Below, piece after piece: positions 45,835-57,147 of a stretch of 64,000 nt of DNA (its first letter is position 1; each line of letters opens with the position of its first letter). The notes beneath the pieces were generated by a model, which had not been told where the DNA came from, did no database searches, and saw only the letters and a program-made list of their open reading frames with translations. The DNA comes from Diabrotica undecimpunctata (lineage: Eukaryota > Arthropoda > Insecta > Coleoptera > Chrysomelidae): NCBI RefSeq assembly GCF_040954645.1, contig NC_092804.1, positions 89,331,717 to 89,395,716 on the forward strand, read 5' to 3'. The position numbers and the translations under genes were made by a program.

Positions 45835-48450
45835 CAGTGGTCGCCAACCTGTCGATCGCGAGCTACCGGTAGCTCGCGGAGGCAATTCTGGTAGCTCTCA
45901 CAACGATTTTAATTTAAAAATTACAAACTGCAAAAATCAGAGAAGCTTCCGAAAATTCCACAAAAAAATCTAATTGTCAAAATATTAAACATAAACAGCG
46001 GCAACGTTGCAGTGAGCGATCTGCCCCTGACGCCGTCAAGCTAGAATCGGCTATTTATAGAACCGACCAGCCGGACCAGCGCGTTAGTGTTCGAGAACGA
46101 TCTGGATTGCTTTGAACCGGATAAATACGCACGGCGCGGCGACATTGCGCTTAGTTTAAAACTGAACGCGTAACCAACGTCCAGCAGTTGGGTTAGTAGA
46201 GAACAACAAAAATAATATTATGGCAAGCAGTTTTAAGAAGGTAAAGACATACCACTTTCATTCGGAATGAAAGAACAATACTTTTGTACAGAAGTTAAAG
46301 ATAAATTTGTGTGTTTGTTATGTAGTACTTCGGTCTCCGTTGCTAAAAAAGGAAATATTGAGAGACATCATAAAACTGTACATTCTAATTTTGAAAAATC
46401 ATTCCCACTACATTCTGCCGCCAGAAAGGAGAAATTGAAACAGTTAAAAAAATAGTTCATTGGACAACAATCAATATTTTTAAGAACAGTCAACAAAAAT
46501 AAGGCTGCAACTGAAGCACCGTACCATGTGTCCCAGATAATTGCACAAAAAAGAAACCTTATGAAGACGGGGAAATGATAAAACAGGCGTTTTTAGAAGC
46601 TGCTGATTCGGTATTTGCCAACTTTAGAAATAAAGACGAGATAGTTTCAGCTATAAAATCTATGCAACTTTCTGCTAATACAGTGACGAGACGTGTAGAA
46701 GTAATGAGCAATGATATTTTTTTACAGTTAAGAACCGACTTAGATAACTGTGTTTATTTTTCATTTCAACTGGATGAATCAACAGATGTCGTTGACACTG
46801 CCCAGATGGCCGTGTTCGTCGGGATGGTTTTTAGTGATTTTACGATTAAAAAAGATCTTTTGAAGTTCATTCCACTGAAAGGACACACTACTGGACAGGA
46901 GTTGTTTTCTCATTTAAAAAATATTATTTCTTCCGAGAAAACTCCAATATCGAAAATGGTAGGCTTGACAACCCATGGCGCTCCAGCTATGGTGGGTTGT
47001 GATAAGGGTCTGGTGGCGTTATGTCGTAAAGATGAAACTTTTCCGCAATTTCTCTGTTACCACTGCATTATCCATCAGTAAGCATTATGTGGAAATTTCC
47101 TGAAACTCAACAACGTTATGAAACTGGTGGTAAAAATTGTGAACAAGATTAGGAGCTCAAGCGTTACAAAGAAGATTATTTAGAACCTTGGCCGATGAAG
47201 TTGACTGTCAATACGGGGACCTACTCCTTCACTCTGAAGTCCGATAGTTAAGTAGAGGACGGGTGCTGAAACGTTTTAATGGTATCCTATCTGGCATAGT
47301 TCAATTTTTCAAACAACGCTATGAACCGACTCCGGAACTAGAAAATTCAATCTGGATTAGAGATTTTGGTTTTCTCGTGGATATTACAGAGAAATTAAAC
47401 GAACTTAATTTGCAGCTTCAGGGGAGAGAAAGAACTAGCGGAAATGATTTTTGATATAAAAGCATTTATCAAAAAGCTGGAGTTTTGGGAACAAAACCTA
47501 ATTAACAGCGATTTCAAGCATTTTCCTATTCTTTCAGAAAAAATATCTCAAAATCCATTAGAACCCTATGACAACAAATATCATGTATAAATAATTTCTA
47601 CCCTAAAGAGTAACTTCAAAAATCGTTTTAAGGATTTCAATGAAATGGCTTTAGTAGCGCAGTTTGTTGTTTCACCCTTTATGGAAATTGATATCCACCA
47701 GCAGTTTGCAGCTTGTGTTATGCAGAACTTTGGCGACGACATCGCTGCAACAGAAATGGAAGTCATTGAGTTTAAAATGATTTCGCCTTAAAATCGTTAG
47801 TCTCAAGTACTGAATGTATCTGGCCTATTGTAAGTAAAGACAAATATTCAGTTCTATGCCGTGTTGCCTTGAAAGTGAAAGCATTATTCAGTTCAACCTA
47901 TTTGCGTGAATCTTCTTTTTCTAATATAAAGTTTATTAAGAACAAATATCGCAATCGACTTACAGATGAACATTTGGATAATTGTATTCGAATGGCTGCA
48001 TCAAATTATACTGAAAACATTAAAAAAATTATCGATGAGTCTGAGTGTCAGCCTTCTCATTGAACGTGCTTTTTTATTTTTTAATGTTTATGTTTATGAT
48101 AGTGCGTTACTTTTTTGTTGTTATTATTAACTATTTTTAAATCATACGTGACATGCCGTTGTGGCTGGATAAAAGTTTGTGTTTATTTTTCAAATACCTT
48201 CGTTTGATAGGTAGGAATGTAGCTATGAACAAGTACGGACTAGTAATATTAGTTACTTTGTTATTAGTTTATTATTAGTACCTATGTATTATGTATTACC
48301 AGTTAAACAGTAAAATAAAAACATATAATGATAGATTAACTGTGGATTATTTCATTTACGTTGCGTTACGTGGCTTCCGTGTGGGTAGCTCGCTGTTTAT
48401 TCCAAAATTAACAAAGTAGCTCAACACATTGAAGAGGTTGGCGACCACTG
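45835..48450 (+). mobile_element. hAT transposon with perfect ends and 8-bp duplication
   Basis: Terminal inverted repeats CAGTGGTCGCCAACC (45835-45849) and its complement (48436-48450) are perfect over 15 bp. The target duplication GTCTAGCG is exact at 45827-45834 and 48451-48458. Subterminal TAGCTC repeats flank both ends (near 45870 and 48385). It lies inside env of the errantivirus-like element, so it is younger than that insertion. Confidence 0.97.
46220..48063 (+). pseudogene. hAT transposase with BED-type finger, decayed
   Basis: Transposase of the hAT element, of the kind related to ZBED5/GTF2IRD2-like proteins. The start MASSFKKVKTYHFHSE at 46220 is cut by a frameshift at about 46267. 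The BED-type finger follows (FVCLLCSTSV...NIERHHKTVH). The core has FQLDESTDVVDTAQMAVFVG (first Asp), LTTHGAPAMVG-DKGL (second Asp) and LCYHCIIHQ (CxxH motif). The C-terminal dimerisation part ends SSTYLRESSFSNIKFIKNKYRNR-like at 47870-48063. Several stops and frameshifts separate the pieces (46455, 47081, 47454, 47590). The ends look intact, so this copy may have been moved by a transposase from elsewhere. Confidence 0.85.
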
Positions 48451-48529
48451 GTCTAGCGGAATGTGAAGAAAATGTCTGTGATAGTGGGAGATTTCTCTTG
48501 ATTTGCCTATCTCTTCAGCATAGTAACCA

Positions 48530-51500
48530 TTATTCGGAATCTCCTGAATATTGAGTGGATGGACCAGGGCGAGGATTGTCCTGTGAAAAATTTGGGTCTT
48601 GAGTAGGTTTATCTACATGTTTTCGTATTCGTTTTACATATTTAAGGTGAGTGCTTGTTAAATTTTGTTTATCTGTTTTACCGATTATTTTTGTTTTGTC
48701 TTGCGTTTCTGGATGAATAGTGGAGAAAGGGGCTTGTAATTTGGACTTATGTTTTTTCTTAGAAACATATAGGGATTTTGTAAGGTCTATTTCCGGAATA
48801 TCTTCGGCATTTTCGTTTTGTCTATCTAAGAGTTGTTGTCTTTTTTGTTTTTGTTTATTATATAGTTCTGCAATAAAGGGTTGGAGTTCTTCTTTATGTC
48901 TTTGATTATATGTTTCGTATATCGGAAGATCAAAGTCGAAATGTATTTCTTCTGCATAGGGTCCGTACAGAATTGAGAACGGGGAATAATCTGTGGAACT
49001 GTGGATTGATTGGTTGTAAATAAGAATGGCGTGTGTTAGAATGTCATCTAACGAATCATTTGGATTTTGGGCTTGTAAGGTCCTAAGTTTTTCAATAAGA
49101 GTTGAATGAAAGCGCTCTACTGGAGAGTTTGAGGAAGAATTGTTTACTGTTGTAAAATGTATTTCGATTTTGTGGATATTTAGGAATTCTTTAATGACTG
49201 CGGAATTAAATTCGGTGCCGCTGTCGCATACAATCTTTTTTGGGTAATTGTGGTGCGAAAAGTAGTGTCTTAATTTATTTAGTATGGAAATGGAAGTTTT
49301 GTCGGTGAGCTTATAGCATTGACCGTATTTGGAAAAAGAATCTATTATTGTGAGATACAGGTTTTTATTGCAGTGGAATAGATCGATATGTAATATATCA
49401 AAAGGTTTTTGACCTAACAACGATCCTAATTGAGGAAGTTTATAAGGACGTCGCTCGTATTTATTTTTTAGGCAAATTTCGCATTTATTGATAAAATTAG
49501 AAATAGTTGTCTGCATTGAGGGCCAATAAAATTTTTGTTTTAAATGTTTGTAGGTTTCAATTATTCCGTTGTGATTTTCTACGTGATATTTCTTTATGCA
49601 TTCTATTTGTTGGTTTTCTTCTTCTATGTCCTGAAGTAGTATATTGCAAAATATTGCTTTGACTGTGGAATTTATTTTTTCTTTAAAATAGTTACAGATA
49701 AAAGGTCTAAATTCGTGAGGGATTGTTATTGCAAATTTTTAATTTGGTCTAAGGATATTTTGGAAGGTATTTGCTATTTCTGTTTTCCAATTATTTGTCA
49801 AAGTGACAGTGTAACGGTGTTTGTTAAAAATTCTTTTGTATTTAATTTCAAAATTATTTGACTCTGGTTTAAAAATAATTTGGTTTGAGGATAAATTAAT
49901 TGGTTCAGGTGAAATCTCTATTCCAGTGATAGGGTTCTCAACTGATGTATGTTGTGTGTTAGTACTGTTTTGTAAGTTGTCAAAATCGGCAAGGAAATCA
50001 TCTATGTCGAAATTGTCGGGTGGTTCAGCACATTCTGAATTCGGGGGTTCAGCACATTCTGAACTCGAGCTTAGGGCATTTATTTGGACTCGGCTAAGAG
50101 CATCAGCAACTTGATTCTCTTTGCCTTTTTTATATTTAACTTCAAAATCATATTCTTCTAGTTTAAGTCTCCATCGGGCTAATCTAGAAGTGGGGTCTTT
50201 AATTTTGTAGATCCATACGAGAGGATTGTGATCTGTTTCTACAGTGAATTTTTGGTTGTATAAATACATACGGAAGTGTTTACAAGAATCTAGTATGGCT
50301 AAAAGTTCTTTTTCAATAGTGGAGTAGTTTCGTTCTGCGGAATTTAGAGTTCGAGAATAGTAGGCAATAGGGTGATTATTTTGAAATAATACTGATCCTA
50401 TAGCTATATTAGAGGCGTCTGTAGTCAGTACAAAAGGCTTTTCGAAGTCTGGATATTGTAAGACTGGAGAATTAGTTAACAATTGTTTGCATTTTGCAAA
50501 ACATTCTAAATAATTTGGATTTGTGGGGTCGATAGTTGCTCCTTTTCGAGTACATCTCGAAAATGGGGACGTTATTTTTGCAAAGTTGGGTATGAATCTT
50601 CGGTAGTAACCGATTAAACCAAGAAATGATTTAATTTCTTTTACTGTTTTTGGTAGAGGATATTTTTGTATAGCTTCGATTTTTGCTGGGTTAGGTTTGA
50701 TTCCTTCGGTTGTCACTACGTGACCTAAGAAAGAAACTTCTTTCGTGAGAAACTCAGATTTGTCTAACTGAATTTTTAAATTATTTTTTCTAAAAGTGTC
50801 AAAAATAGTCGCAATATGAACTAAGTGTTCTTGCAGTGACTTGGAAAAAATAATGACATCGTCCATGTAGACGAAGCAAAACTTATGAATAAAGGGCCTA
50901 AGAATATTGTCCATTAACCTTTCGAATGTTGCTGGGCTATTCTTTAAACCAAAGGGCATACGTAAAAATTCAAAGTGACCATGCGGAACTGAAAAGGCTG
51001 TTTTCCGAATAGAATCCGGATGAACTTCAATCTGATGGTAACCTTGAGCTAAATCTAATGTTGTGAAATAACTGGCTTTTCCTAAGTTATCCAGTATCTC
51101 GTCTATCTGAGGAAGTGGGTAGCGATCACTTTCAGTATGATCATTAAGCTTCCTGTAATCAATTACTAATCTAAATTTTTTCTGACCTGAGGCATCAGCT
51201 TTTTTTGGTACTATCCAAACTGGAGCTGAGTACGGTGAAATTGACGGTCGAATTATCTTATTATCTAATAAATTATTTATTTGTTTTTTTATTTCTTCCT
51301 GCATTGCTTTGGGATGCCGAAATCCCTTTACATAAATTGGATTTTCATCCTTAGTTTTAATTTCGTGTCTAACAGCTGATGTGAAAGTTAAATTTTTGTT
51401 TTCGTCGTAAAATACGTCTTTAAATTTTTTGCAAAGACTTATAATTTTATATTTTTCTTCGTTATTTAAGTGCGAAGTACGGATTTTGTTTTCGTTAAAA

Positions 51501-52100
51501 TGCGTCGTTGGAATTTTTGCTATATTATAATTACAGAAGTTCTCAACTTCAATTCTCTTATTAAATTTCATAGGCATAGGTAAGTCGAAAGTGTCTAGAA
51601 AGCCGTTTTTTGCAACGTGAATAGAATTGGGAATTTTGATACCTTGAAAGTGTCTTTCGCGCAATAAGACTTCGCCATTATGAACGCTTACTGGAATTTT
51701 TTGGTATAAAGTTTCAAATGGAATGCTAACGTGAGGATTCTCAAAGGTTAAAGTATGAGTTGCGTAGCTAATTGTGGCGTGGAATCTTTTCAGATCGTAA
51801 GTTCCAAGGAGGAGGTCAAAGAATTGACTAAAGTCGGCAATTTTTACGTCGAATGTTTGTGGAATTCCATATTCTAGGAATAGTGGCGTCTTAATATTTA
51901 AGTCGTGCTTGGAAGTAATTTTCATTGACGTTAGCGAAAAAGGTTTTCGATAAATATGATTTTTATCAAATAGTTTGAGAGCTCGCGGATTTAAAATTGA
52001 ATGGGAACCGCCGGTATCGATTAAAACGCGTAGATGTGTTTTGGGTGTAACGAAGCAAGGTAACCCAGGGGAACTTTCGATATTATTTAGGTTTATACAG
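48530..52100 (-). pseudogene. Errantivirus-like Pol: protease, RT, RNase H, integrase; one stop
   Basis: A single minus frame from about 52100 to 48530, with one stop (TAA at 49739-49741). Protease: LIDTGGSHSIL at about 52020-51990. RT: LDLAQGYHQIEVH, MPFGLKNSPATFERLMDN and the YMDD box. RNase H: TTDASNIAIGSVL, EKELLAIL and ETDHNPLVW. The integrase HHCC finger is split by the open-frame boundary near 49516 but reads on without change. The core retains all three acidic residues (HIDLF, CDSGTEF, SNSPVERFHS). Pol begins by overlap with the end of gag (52093) in the -1 frame, near a CCACCCCCTG stretch, as expected for programmed frameshifting in this group. Only the one nonsense codon breaks it. 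Confidence 0.92.
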
Positions 52101-53357
52101 GGGGTGGATGATCGTCTAACGGGATGGCTTGAAAATCCTGATGATTTTCATCATGCAAATCGGGCTCTTGTTCGGATTCGTAATTTTCGAAATCATTTTC
52201 GAAATATTGGGTATCATTTGAATCTATGTGAAAATTGTGGCTTCTATTAGTTGTAATTGTCATGGGCTGATGGTTTCTGGTTGTGGTAGTTTGAACACCG
52301 CTCATTGGAGTAGCAAAATTTGGTTGGGGTCGAGGAGCTTTATATTTATTTAGTCTTTGTTGGTTGTTTTTCGGAACATTGTTTCGTTGGAAGGATTGAT
52401 TTTGTTCGTGAGAACTGAAATTTTGTCTCTGAGGAAAATTATAGTTCTGTTGTGGAGTAAAGTTAAAATTGGGCTCTGTGTTGTGAGTTGAAGGTCTCAC
52501 ATAATTCGAATGCGTGGGTTGGAAGTTTGAGTATGTGGGTTGGAAGTTGAGTGTGTGGGTTGGAAGTTTGTGGATCTTTGATTATTCGAAGATTGATAGG
52601 GTTTATTTTTGAGTGGGGCCTTTTTGTTTTGTTGGCTCTTAAGGAAGTTCATGTATTGTTGTTGATTTTTGTGGTTATCGTAGGCAATACACTTTTGAAG
52701 GGCTTCTTCTAGGGAATTTAATTCAAAATGCGATAAGTATTCGCAATAAGGCTCGTTGATTCCGGTACAGAAAGTTTTGAGGGCAATGTTTTTGAAATAT
52801 GGAGTTTTAAAAGTGACTGTCGCGGGATTATCGTTTAAAGTGATGTGTTGGAGTAAATCGTTCAGATTTGTAGTTATTCTCTGATGATAATTGTCGTAGG
52901 ATTCACTATGTTTTTGGACGGTAGTGGATAGTTGTGTTACTAATATGTCTTCGGAACGTCTGTCTCCGTATTTAGTTAATAATGCTGGACGAATTTCTGT
53001 CCAATTGGTTTTATTAGAATAGTTTAAGAAATTTCTAGGTTCTCCTTTAATTCGAGATACGATATGGGAATTTAAGATAAATTCTTGGGACGGATTTAAA
53101 TCTTGGGTGCCTAAGAAAACTATTAAATTATCTACTGCTTTGATAAAGGTGGAGAGGTTGTCTCCAGAAGAGAATTCGGGCAGAGTTGAGCAAAGGCTAG
53201 CAATATCGCTATTGGTCATCGGCATTTTGGAACGTAATTTAGATGCAGGCTTAGATTTAGAGGTTTGTAGATTTCTTTTTATTTTTAAATTTAAATTGTC
53301 GAAGAGTAAACTTAAATTTTCGATACTATTTTGGGAAATATCATTCAATGTACTCAT
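52093..53357 (-). pseudogene. Errantivirus-like Gag, one frameshift
   Basis: Structural protein. The first part at 53357-52497 begins MSTLNDISQN and has a capsid-like region (LPEFSSGDNLSTFIKAVDN, TKYGDRRSEDILVTQLSTTV, LEEALQKCIAYD). The second part at 52500-52093 is Asn/Gln-rich and basic without a CCHC knuckle, then acidic, which is usual for errantivirus Gag. The frames differ by one base. The break falls in a short tandem repeat (TGGGTTGGAAGTTTGAG-like units, 52510-52575), where one unit lacks a T. Confidence 0.85.
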
Positions 53358-53655
53358 AAAATATATGCAAAAAATATAAATGCAAGTATATATAAAAATT
53401 CGTTGAAGTAAAATGTTATAAATAATATAAATTCAATAACAATAAATAATAAATTCAATGTAAATGTTTAAGAATTCAATTAAAATAATAAATGCTCATA
53501 AACAATGGTAAAGAAAGGAAAAACTTACGCAAGGATGATCGTGTTTGATTTCCAATACATTTTTCTCTTTTACCAGGTTCTTCAGGATTTCATTAAACTA
53601 ATGTAGACCAGGAAACGACTATGTTTCTGTATGAAATATCCTGTTCGCAGCGCCA

Positions 53656-53874
53656 GAAATGTTTCTTCAACGTCGATATTCCCAAAAAAAATCTTTATTT
53701 CGAAAATAAGTTACAATTTTTTGAGAAATTCTACAAACTACTACATTTAATGATTTAAAGTTGACTATTGAAACATAATAATTACAATAATGATAAAAAT
53801 ATTGATTTCTTCCTATTTATAACGTCGGATATCGGAATCTGCTGATTCTTAATAGTAAGGGAGCTTATGGCTAC

Positions 53875-53879
<5 letters not shown>
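53656..53879 (-). repeat. 5' LTR of the errantivirus-like element
   Basis: 224 bp, identical by eye to 44229-44452. The outer edge runs straight into a (TA)n tract. Confidence 0.93.

Positions 53880-53945
<66 letters not shown>
53880..53945. repeat. (TA)n microsatellite
   Basis: Adjoins the 5' LTR and probably contains the target of the errantivirus-like insertion. Confidence 0.96.
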
Positions 53946-53950
<5 letters not shown>

Positions 53951-54269
53951 GGTATTCAAAATTGAAGAGTAAAAATATTAAATGTACGATGAAATCAATA
54001 TTTCAGAGATTATAGAAAATAAAAATACTCCGAGCTGCCTGGAATTAACCAAAGGTAATCTTAGTCATAAATAATCTTTTGTATAAATATAACAAGTGAA
54101 TACTGCGGGTACAATGAATAGAAGTTACCGATGGTTTTTTCCCATAAGCCATAAAGTATTTTTGTGTGTAAATTCAATGATTTTTCGGAATATGTAAATA
54201 CCCAGTAGAAATTAAGTGTCCTTGTAGAAATAATATGAATTAGGAAAGTTTGTAGGTATTTCTGATTTT

Positions 54270-54560
54270 ATGTGGGAGTGGTATGCAAATTTCTGATTGG
54301 CCGAGAATTTGGAAAGTGGTGATGGGTGTGTATAATGAGAGGTTGGATGAATGGATAGAGGAGATGAGAGAGTCAGTTAGTTCCAGTTTCTTAAAGTGAA
54401 TGGTTGGTTTTCGAGGTGGTATCCAGGGGTAGTAAGTGATAAAGAATAAGTTGTGAGTTGGTGAAGTAAGTGTGTCCGGCGGTAGCTGATCTGGTACAAA
54501 TTTGTAAGTAAACTTTTCCTACTTGTATTCTACGTATAAGTTTGGCGAGAGGAAAAGAGG
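54270..54560 (+). repeat. Divergent partner of the 13690 repeat
   Basis: Has the same succession of short motifs as 13690-14010: TTCTGATTGGCCGAGA, GAGAGAGTCAG, GTTGGTTTTCGAGG, GTGTGTCCGGCGG, TTTGTAAGTA, CCTACTTGTATTC. No ORF is present. Confidence 0.4.
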
Positions 54561-55300
54561 CTGGCATCATTGGAAAGGTACGTGCATTCGAAGAAGAGCA
54601 TTGAAGACACTAAATTGCAATATCTTGTTTAATATTGCCAATTACATAGGAGGCTGCTGAGAACTGATAGTTCATTTTGCATAGAACGAGGAATTGGACA
54701 ACTCAAGGCAGAGGAAGGGTTTCAACGGGAGAAACATTCATAAGATATTCAATTTGAGAATTTTGGGTAAAATAATATTATATCATATTAGTAACGTGTG
54801 AATAAGTTGTCGATAGTCGAAGGAGATCAAATTTGTTCTGAGAGGGGACACGGAGCTGTGGAGAAAATTGGATAATTCATATAAATTTTTCTTGGTACAA
54901 TCGATATATCAAAATTGCATTAAGAAGGACACTGAATATTATTTGATTTGTTTATGTAGAATAATAAGCTGGATTTTAGATTGTAATTGTATTATATTAT
55001 CCATGCATTATTGAAGGTTCACGTACGTAGAACGAATTTTGTTTGATAAACATTGTATGCTAATAATTTTTGGAGGTATTTTAATCAGTTTATTTTATTA
55101 CATTATCTTCATATCATATTATGTTGTTTTATTTCGTTATTCTTTGGACCTAACCCATCAGCTGTAAAGTATAGATATTGAAGCACGAGTAAAACCTGAG
55201 ATAAAATTGAAAGATGTGATATAAATCATAAATCGAAAATTTTAGTAATGTTTTATATAAATTTTTTGTAAAGTTTTAAAATTAAAATTGTTGATATCAC

Positions 55301-55303
<3 letters not shown>
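54561..55303. other. No recognised gene
   Basis: AT-rich, lacking family motifs on either strand. Confidence 0.5.

Positions 55304-55359
<56 letters not shown>
55304..55359. repeat. (TA)n microsatellite
   Basis: Left border of the fold-back cluster. Confidence 0.96.
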
Positions 55360-55362
<3 letters not shown>

Positions 55363-55463
55363 AAGAAATTTAATCTTTGCAGATTAGTTAAATAGTAAAC
55401 TCTTAAATATTGGGGAAATCTGCAAGAAATACTCTAATGTGTATCAATTGTTTCGCCGAACGT

Positions 55464-55496
55464 TTTCGCCAAAGAGAATTAATTTGGCTTCTTCAG
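55464..55496 (-). ncRNA. Hammerhead-like core hairpin
   Basis: Minus sense: CTGAAGAA, perfect stem GCCAAA/TTTGGC with a 9-base loop, then GAAA followed by ACGTTCGGC. Both hammerhead core strands fit. Helix I and III are not established. Confidence 0.5.
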
Positions 55497-55853
55497 GGCT
55501 GAAAGAGAATAAATTATAATTAGCTACCATATATTATCTATTAAAACATTATTGATCTTACCGTAACTTAGAATTGTAGAGTTGTAATTCTTTGAAAGAA
55601 TTACCTCCTTTTAAATGTAGTTACATTGGGTTTTTCGATTAACCTTGGGTAAGCCTTTACGTGTCAAGTTCGAAGCTACCATACATTTCAATACTTATAA
55701 AAAACTTTTTTTGCACATAGTAACAAAAAACACCACTATGTTACTAGCAAAGTTTTTTAATATTCTAACTCTACAATTCTAAGTTACGGTAAGATCAATA
55801 ATGTTTTAATAGATAATATATGGTAGCTAATTATAATTTATTCTCTTTCAGCC

Positions 55854-55886
55854 CTGAAGAAGCCAAATTAATTCTCTTTGGCGAAA
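55854..55886 (+). ncRNA. Hammerhead-like core hairpin
   Basis: Plus-sense inverted partner of 55464-55496, with the same CTGAAGAA, GCCAAA/TTTGGC stem and GAAA. Confidence 0.5.
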
Positions 55887-55952
55887 ACGTTCGGCGAAAC
55901 AATTGATACACATTAGAGTATTTCTTGCAGATTTCCCCAATATTTAAGAGTT

Positions 55953-55955
<3 letters not shown>

Positions 55956-56037
<82 letters not shown>
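55956..56037. repeat. (TA)n microsatellite
   Basis: Separates fold-back units 1 and 2. Confidence 0.96.
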
Positions 56038-56040
<3 letters not shown>

Positions 56041-56155
56041 AACTCTTAAATATTGGGGAAATCTACAAAAAAGACTCTAATGAGTATCAATTGTTTCGCC
56101 AAACGTTTTCGCCAAAGAGAATTAATTTGCCTTCTTTCAGGGCTGAAAGAGAATA

Positions 56156-56234
<79 letters not shown>

Positions 56235-56401
56235 GATAAGAGAATATAGAAATAAATTATTTTAGCCCTGAAGAAGCCAAATTAATTCTCTTTGGCGAAA
56301 ACGTTCGGCGAAACAATTGATACTCATTAGAGTCTTTCTTGCAGATTTCCCCAATATTTAAGAGTTTACTATTTAACTTATCTGCAAAGATTAAATTTCT
56401 T

Positions 56402-56404
<3 letters not shown>
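56038..56404. repeat. Fold-back unit 2 with a central (TA)n
   Basis: The left arm 56038-56159 and right arm 56255-56404 are inverted copies that also match the arms of unit 1. Each carries a hammerhead-like hairpin. The one at 56107-56140 (minus) has a damaged stem (GGCAAA against TTTGGC). The centre is (TA)n at 56160-56234. The right end repeats the phrase AAAGATTAAATTTCTTTTC inverted relative to 55360-55385. Confidence 0.85.
56268..56300 (+). ncRNA. Hammerhead-like core hairpin
   Basis: CTGAAGAA, stem GCCAAA/TTTGGC with loop TTAATTCTC, GAAA. It matches 55854-55886 base for base over this stretch. Confidence 0.5.

Positions 56405-56480
<76 letters not shown>
56405..56480. repeat. (TA)n microsatellite
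   Basis: Lies between fold-back unit 2 and the next inverted repeat. Confidence 0.96.
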
Positions 56481-56484
<4 letters not shown>

Positions 56485-57071
56485 ACGAGCAATGTCCGAA
56501 ATTGGACAATCCTAGCATTGTACGGAAAATCTTGTCCACTTCTAGCATTGTACCCCTTTATTTTACAATCTCCGAAATAGACATAATCGTCGGACTTTGT
56601 ATAAAAGAATTGCTGTACAATGTTTGAATTTCAATAAGTAGCCATTCGTCAAAGTTTGGGAGAATATGACAGATATCGAGTTACAAACATCTTCCCTATA
56701 TTATAGTATAGTGATGTACCTATCTCTTGAAGCTTTATAATGTTTCACTCACATTATTACTCTATTGCAGAACAAATTATTATTATTTATATTTTAGTTT
56801 GACACAGCCTTTTATCACATTGACGATTCGAAAAAGAAGAACTCTATACATAAATAGAAAATATAAAAATATCAAATAATTAATAAGAAATGTTCGATTT
56901 TTGATTTGGTGTGTCGCTTGTCAATAATAATCAAGACGAATCGATGAGCGTTTGAATAATCATTTTTAATTTTGATCATTTCGGACATTGTACAGTTTGG
57001 GGGTACAATGCTAGAAGTGGACAATAATTTCCGTACAATGCTAGGATTGTCCAATTTCGGGATTTGCTCGT

Positions 57072-57075
<4 letters not shown>
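56481..57075. repeat. Inverted-repeat element (MITE-like), arms about 77 bp
   Basis: Arms 56481-56557 and 57000-57075 begin TGTTACGAGCAA and are inverted copies with few differences. Each arm holds two copies of CTAGCATTGTAC. The interior (56558-56999) is AT-rich and without an ORF. TA repeats on both outer edges fit a TA target site. Family unknown. Confidence 0.75.

Positions 57076-57140
<65 letters not shown>
57076..57140. repeat. (TA)n microsatellite
   Basis: Right border of the inverted-repeat cluster. Confidence 0.96.

Positions 57141-57141
<1 letters not shown>

Positions 57142-57147
<6 letters not shown>

Larger units (their letters stand above)
44229..53879 (-). mobile_element. Errantivirus-like LTR retroelement with env, carrying a hAT insertion
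   Basis: Full-length element on the minus strand: LTR, gag, pol, env, LTR. The LTRs are 224 bp each and look identical, so the insertion is young. Ends are GAAATGT...ACATTTC. Both sides are TATA sequence, consistent with a short TATA target duplication inside a TA tract. The sequence next to the 5' LTR on the minus strand starts TGGCGCTGCGAACAGG, a primer-binding-site-like stretch. A polypurine tract GGAGGGAGGA precedes the 3' LTR. A 2616-bp hAT transposon sits inside env. Without it the element is about 7.0 kb. Defects are noted in each gene below. Confidence 0.93.
55360..55955. repeat. Fold-back unit 1 with hammerhead-like arms
   Basis: The left arm (55390-55580) and right arm (55770-55955) are inverted copies of each other. 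Each contains TAAACTCTTAAATATTGGGG, GTTTCGCCGAACGTTTTCGCC and a hammerhead-like hairpin. The central part (55581-55770) is AT-rich and partly self-complementary (CATAGTAACAAAAAACA / ATGTTACTA). (TA)n tracts border both sides. Confidence 0.85.

Noticed and set aside
45835..45847. Apparent start of env inside the hAT terminal repeat
   Set aside because: The codon is TTG in hAT sequence, and the open frame there is chance read-through past the insertion point.
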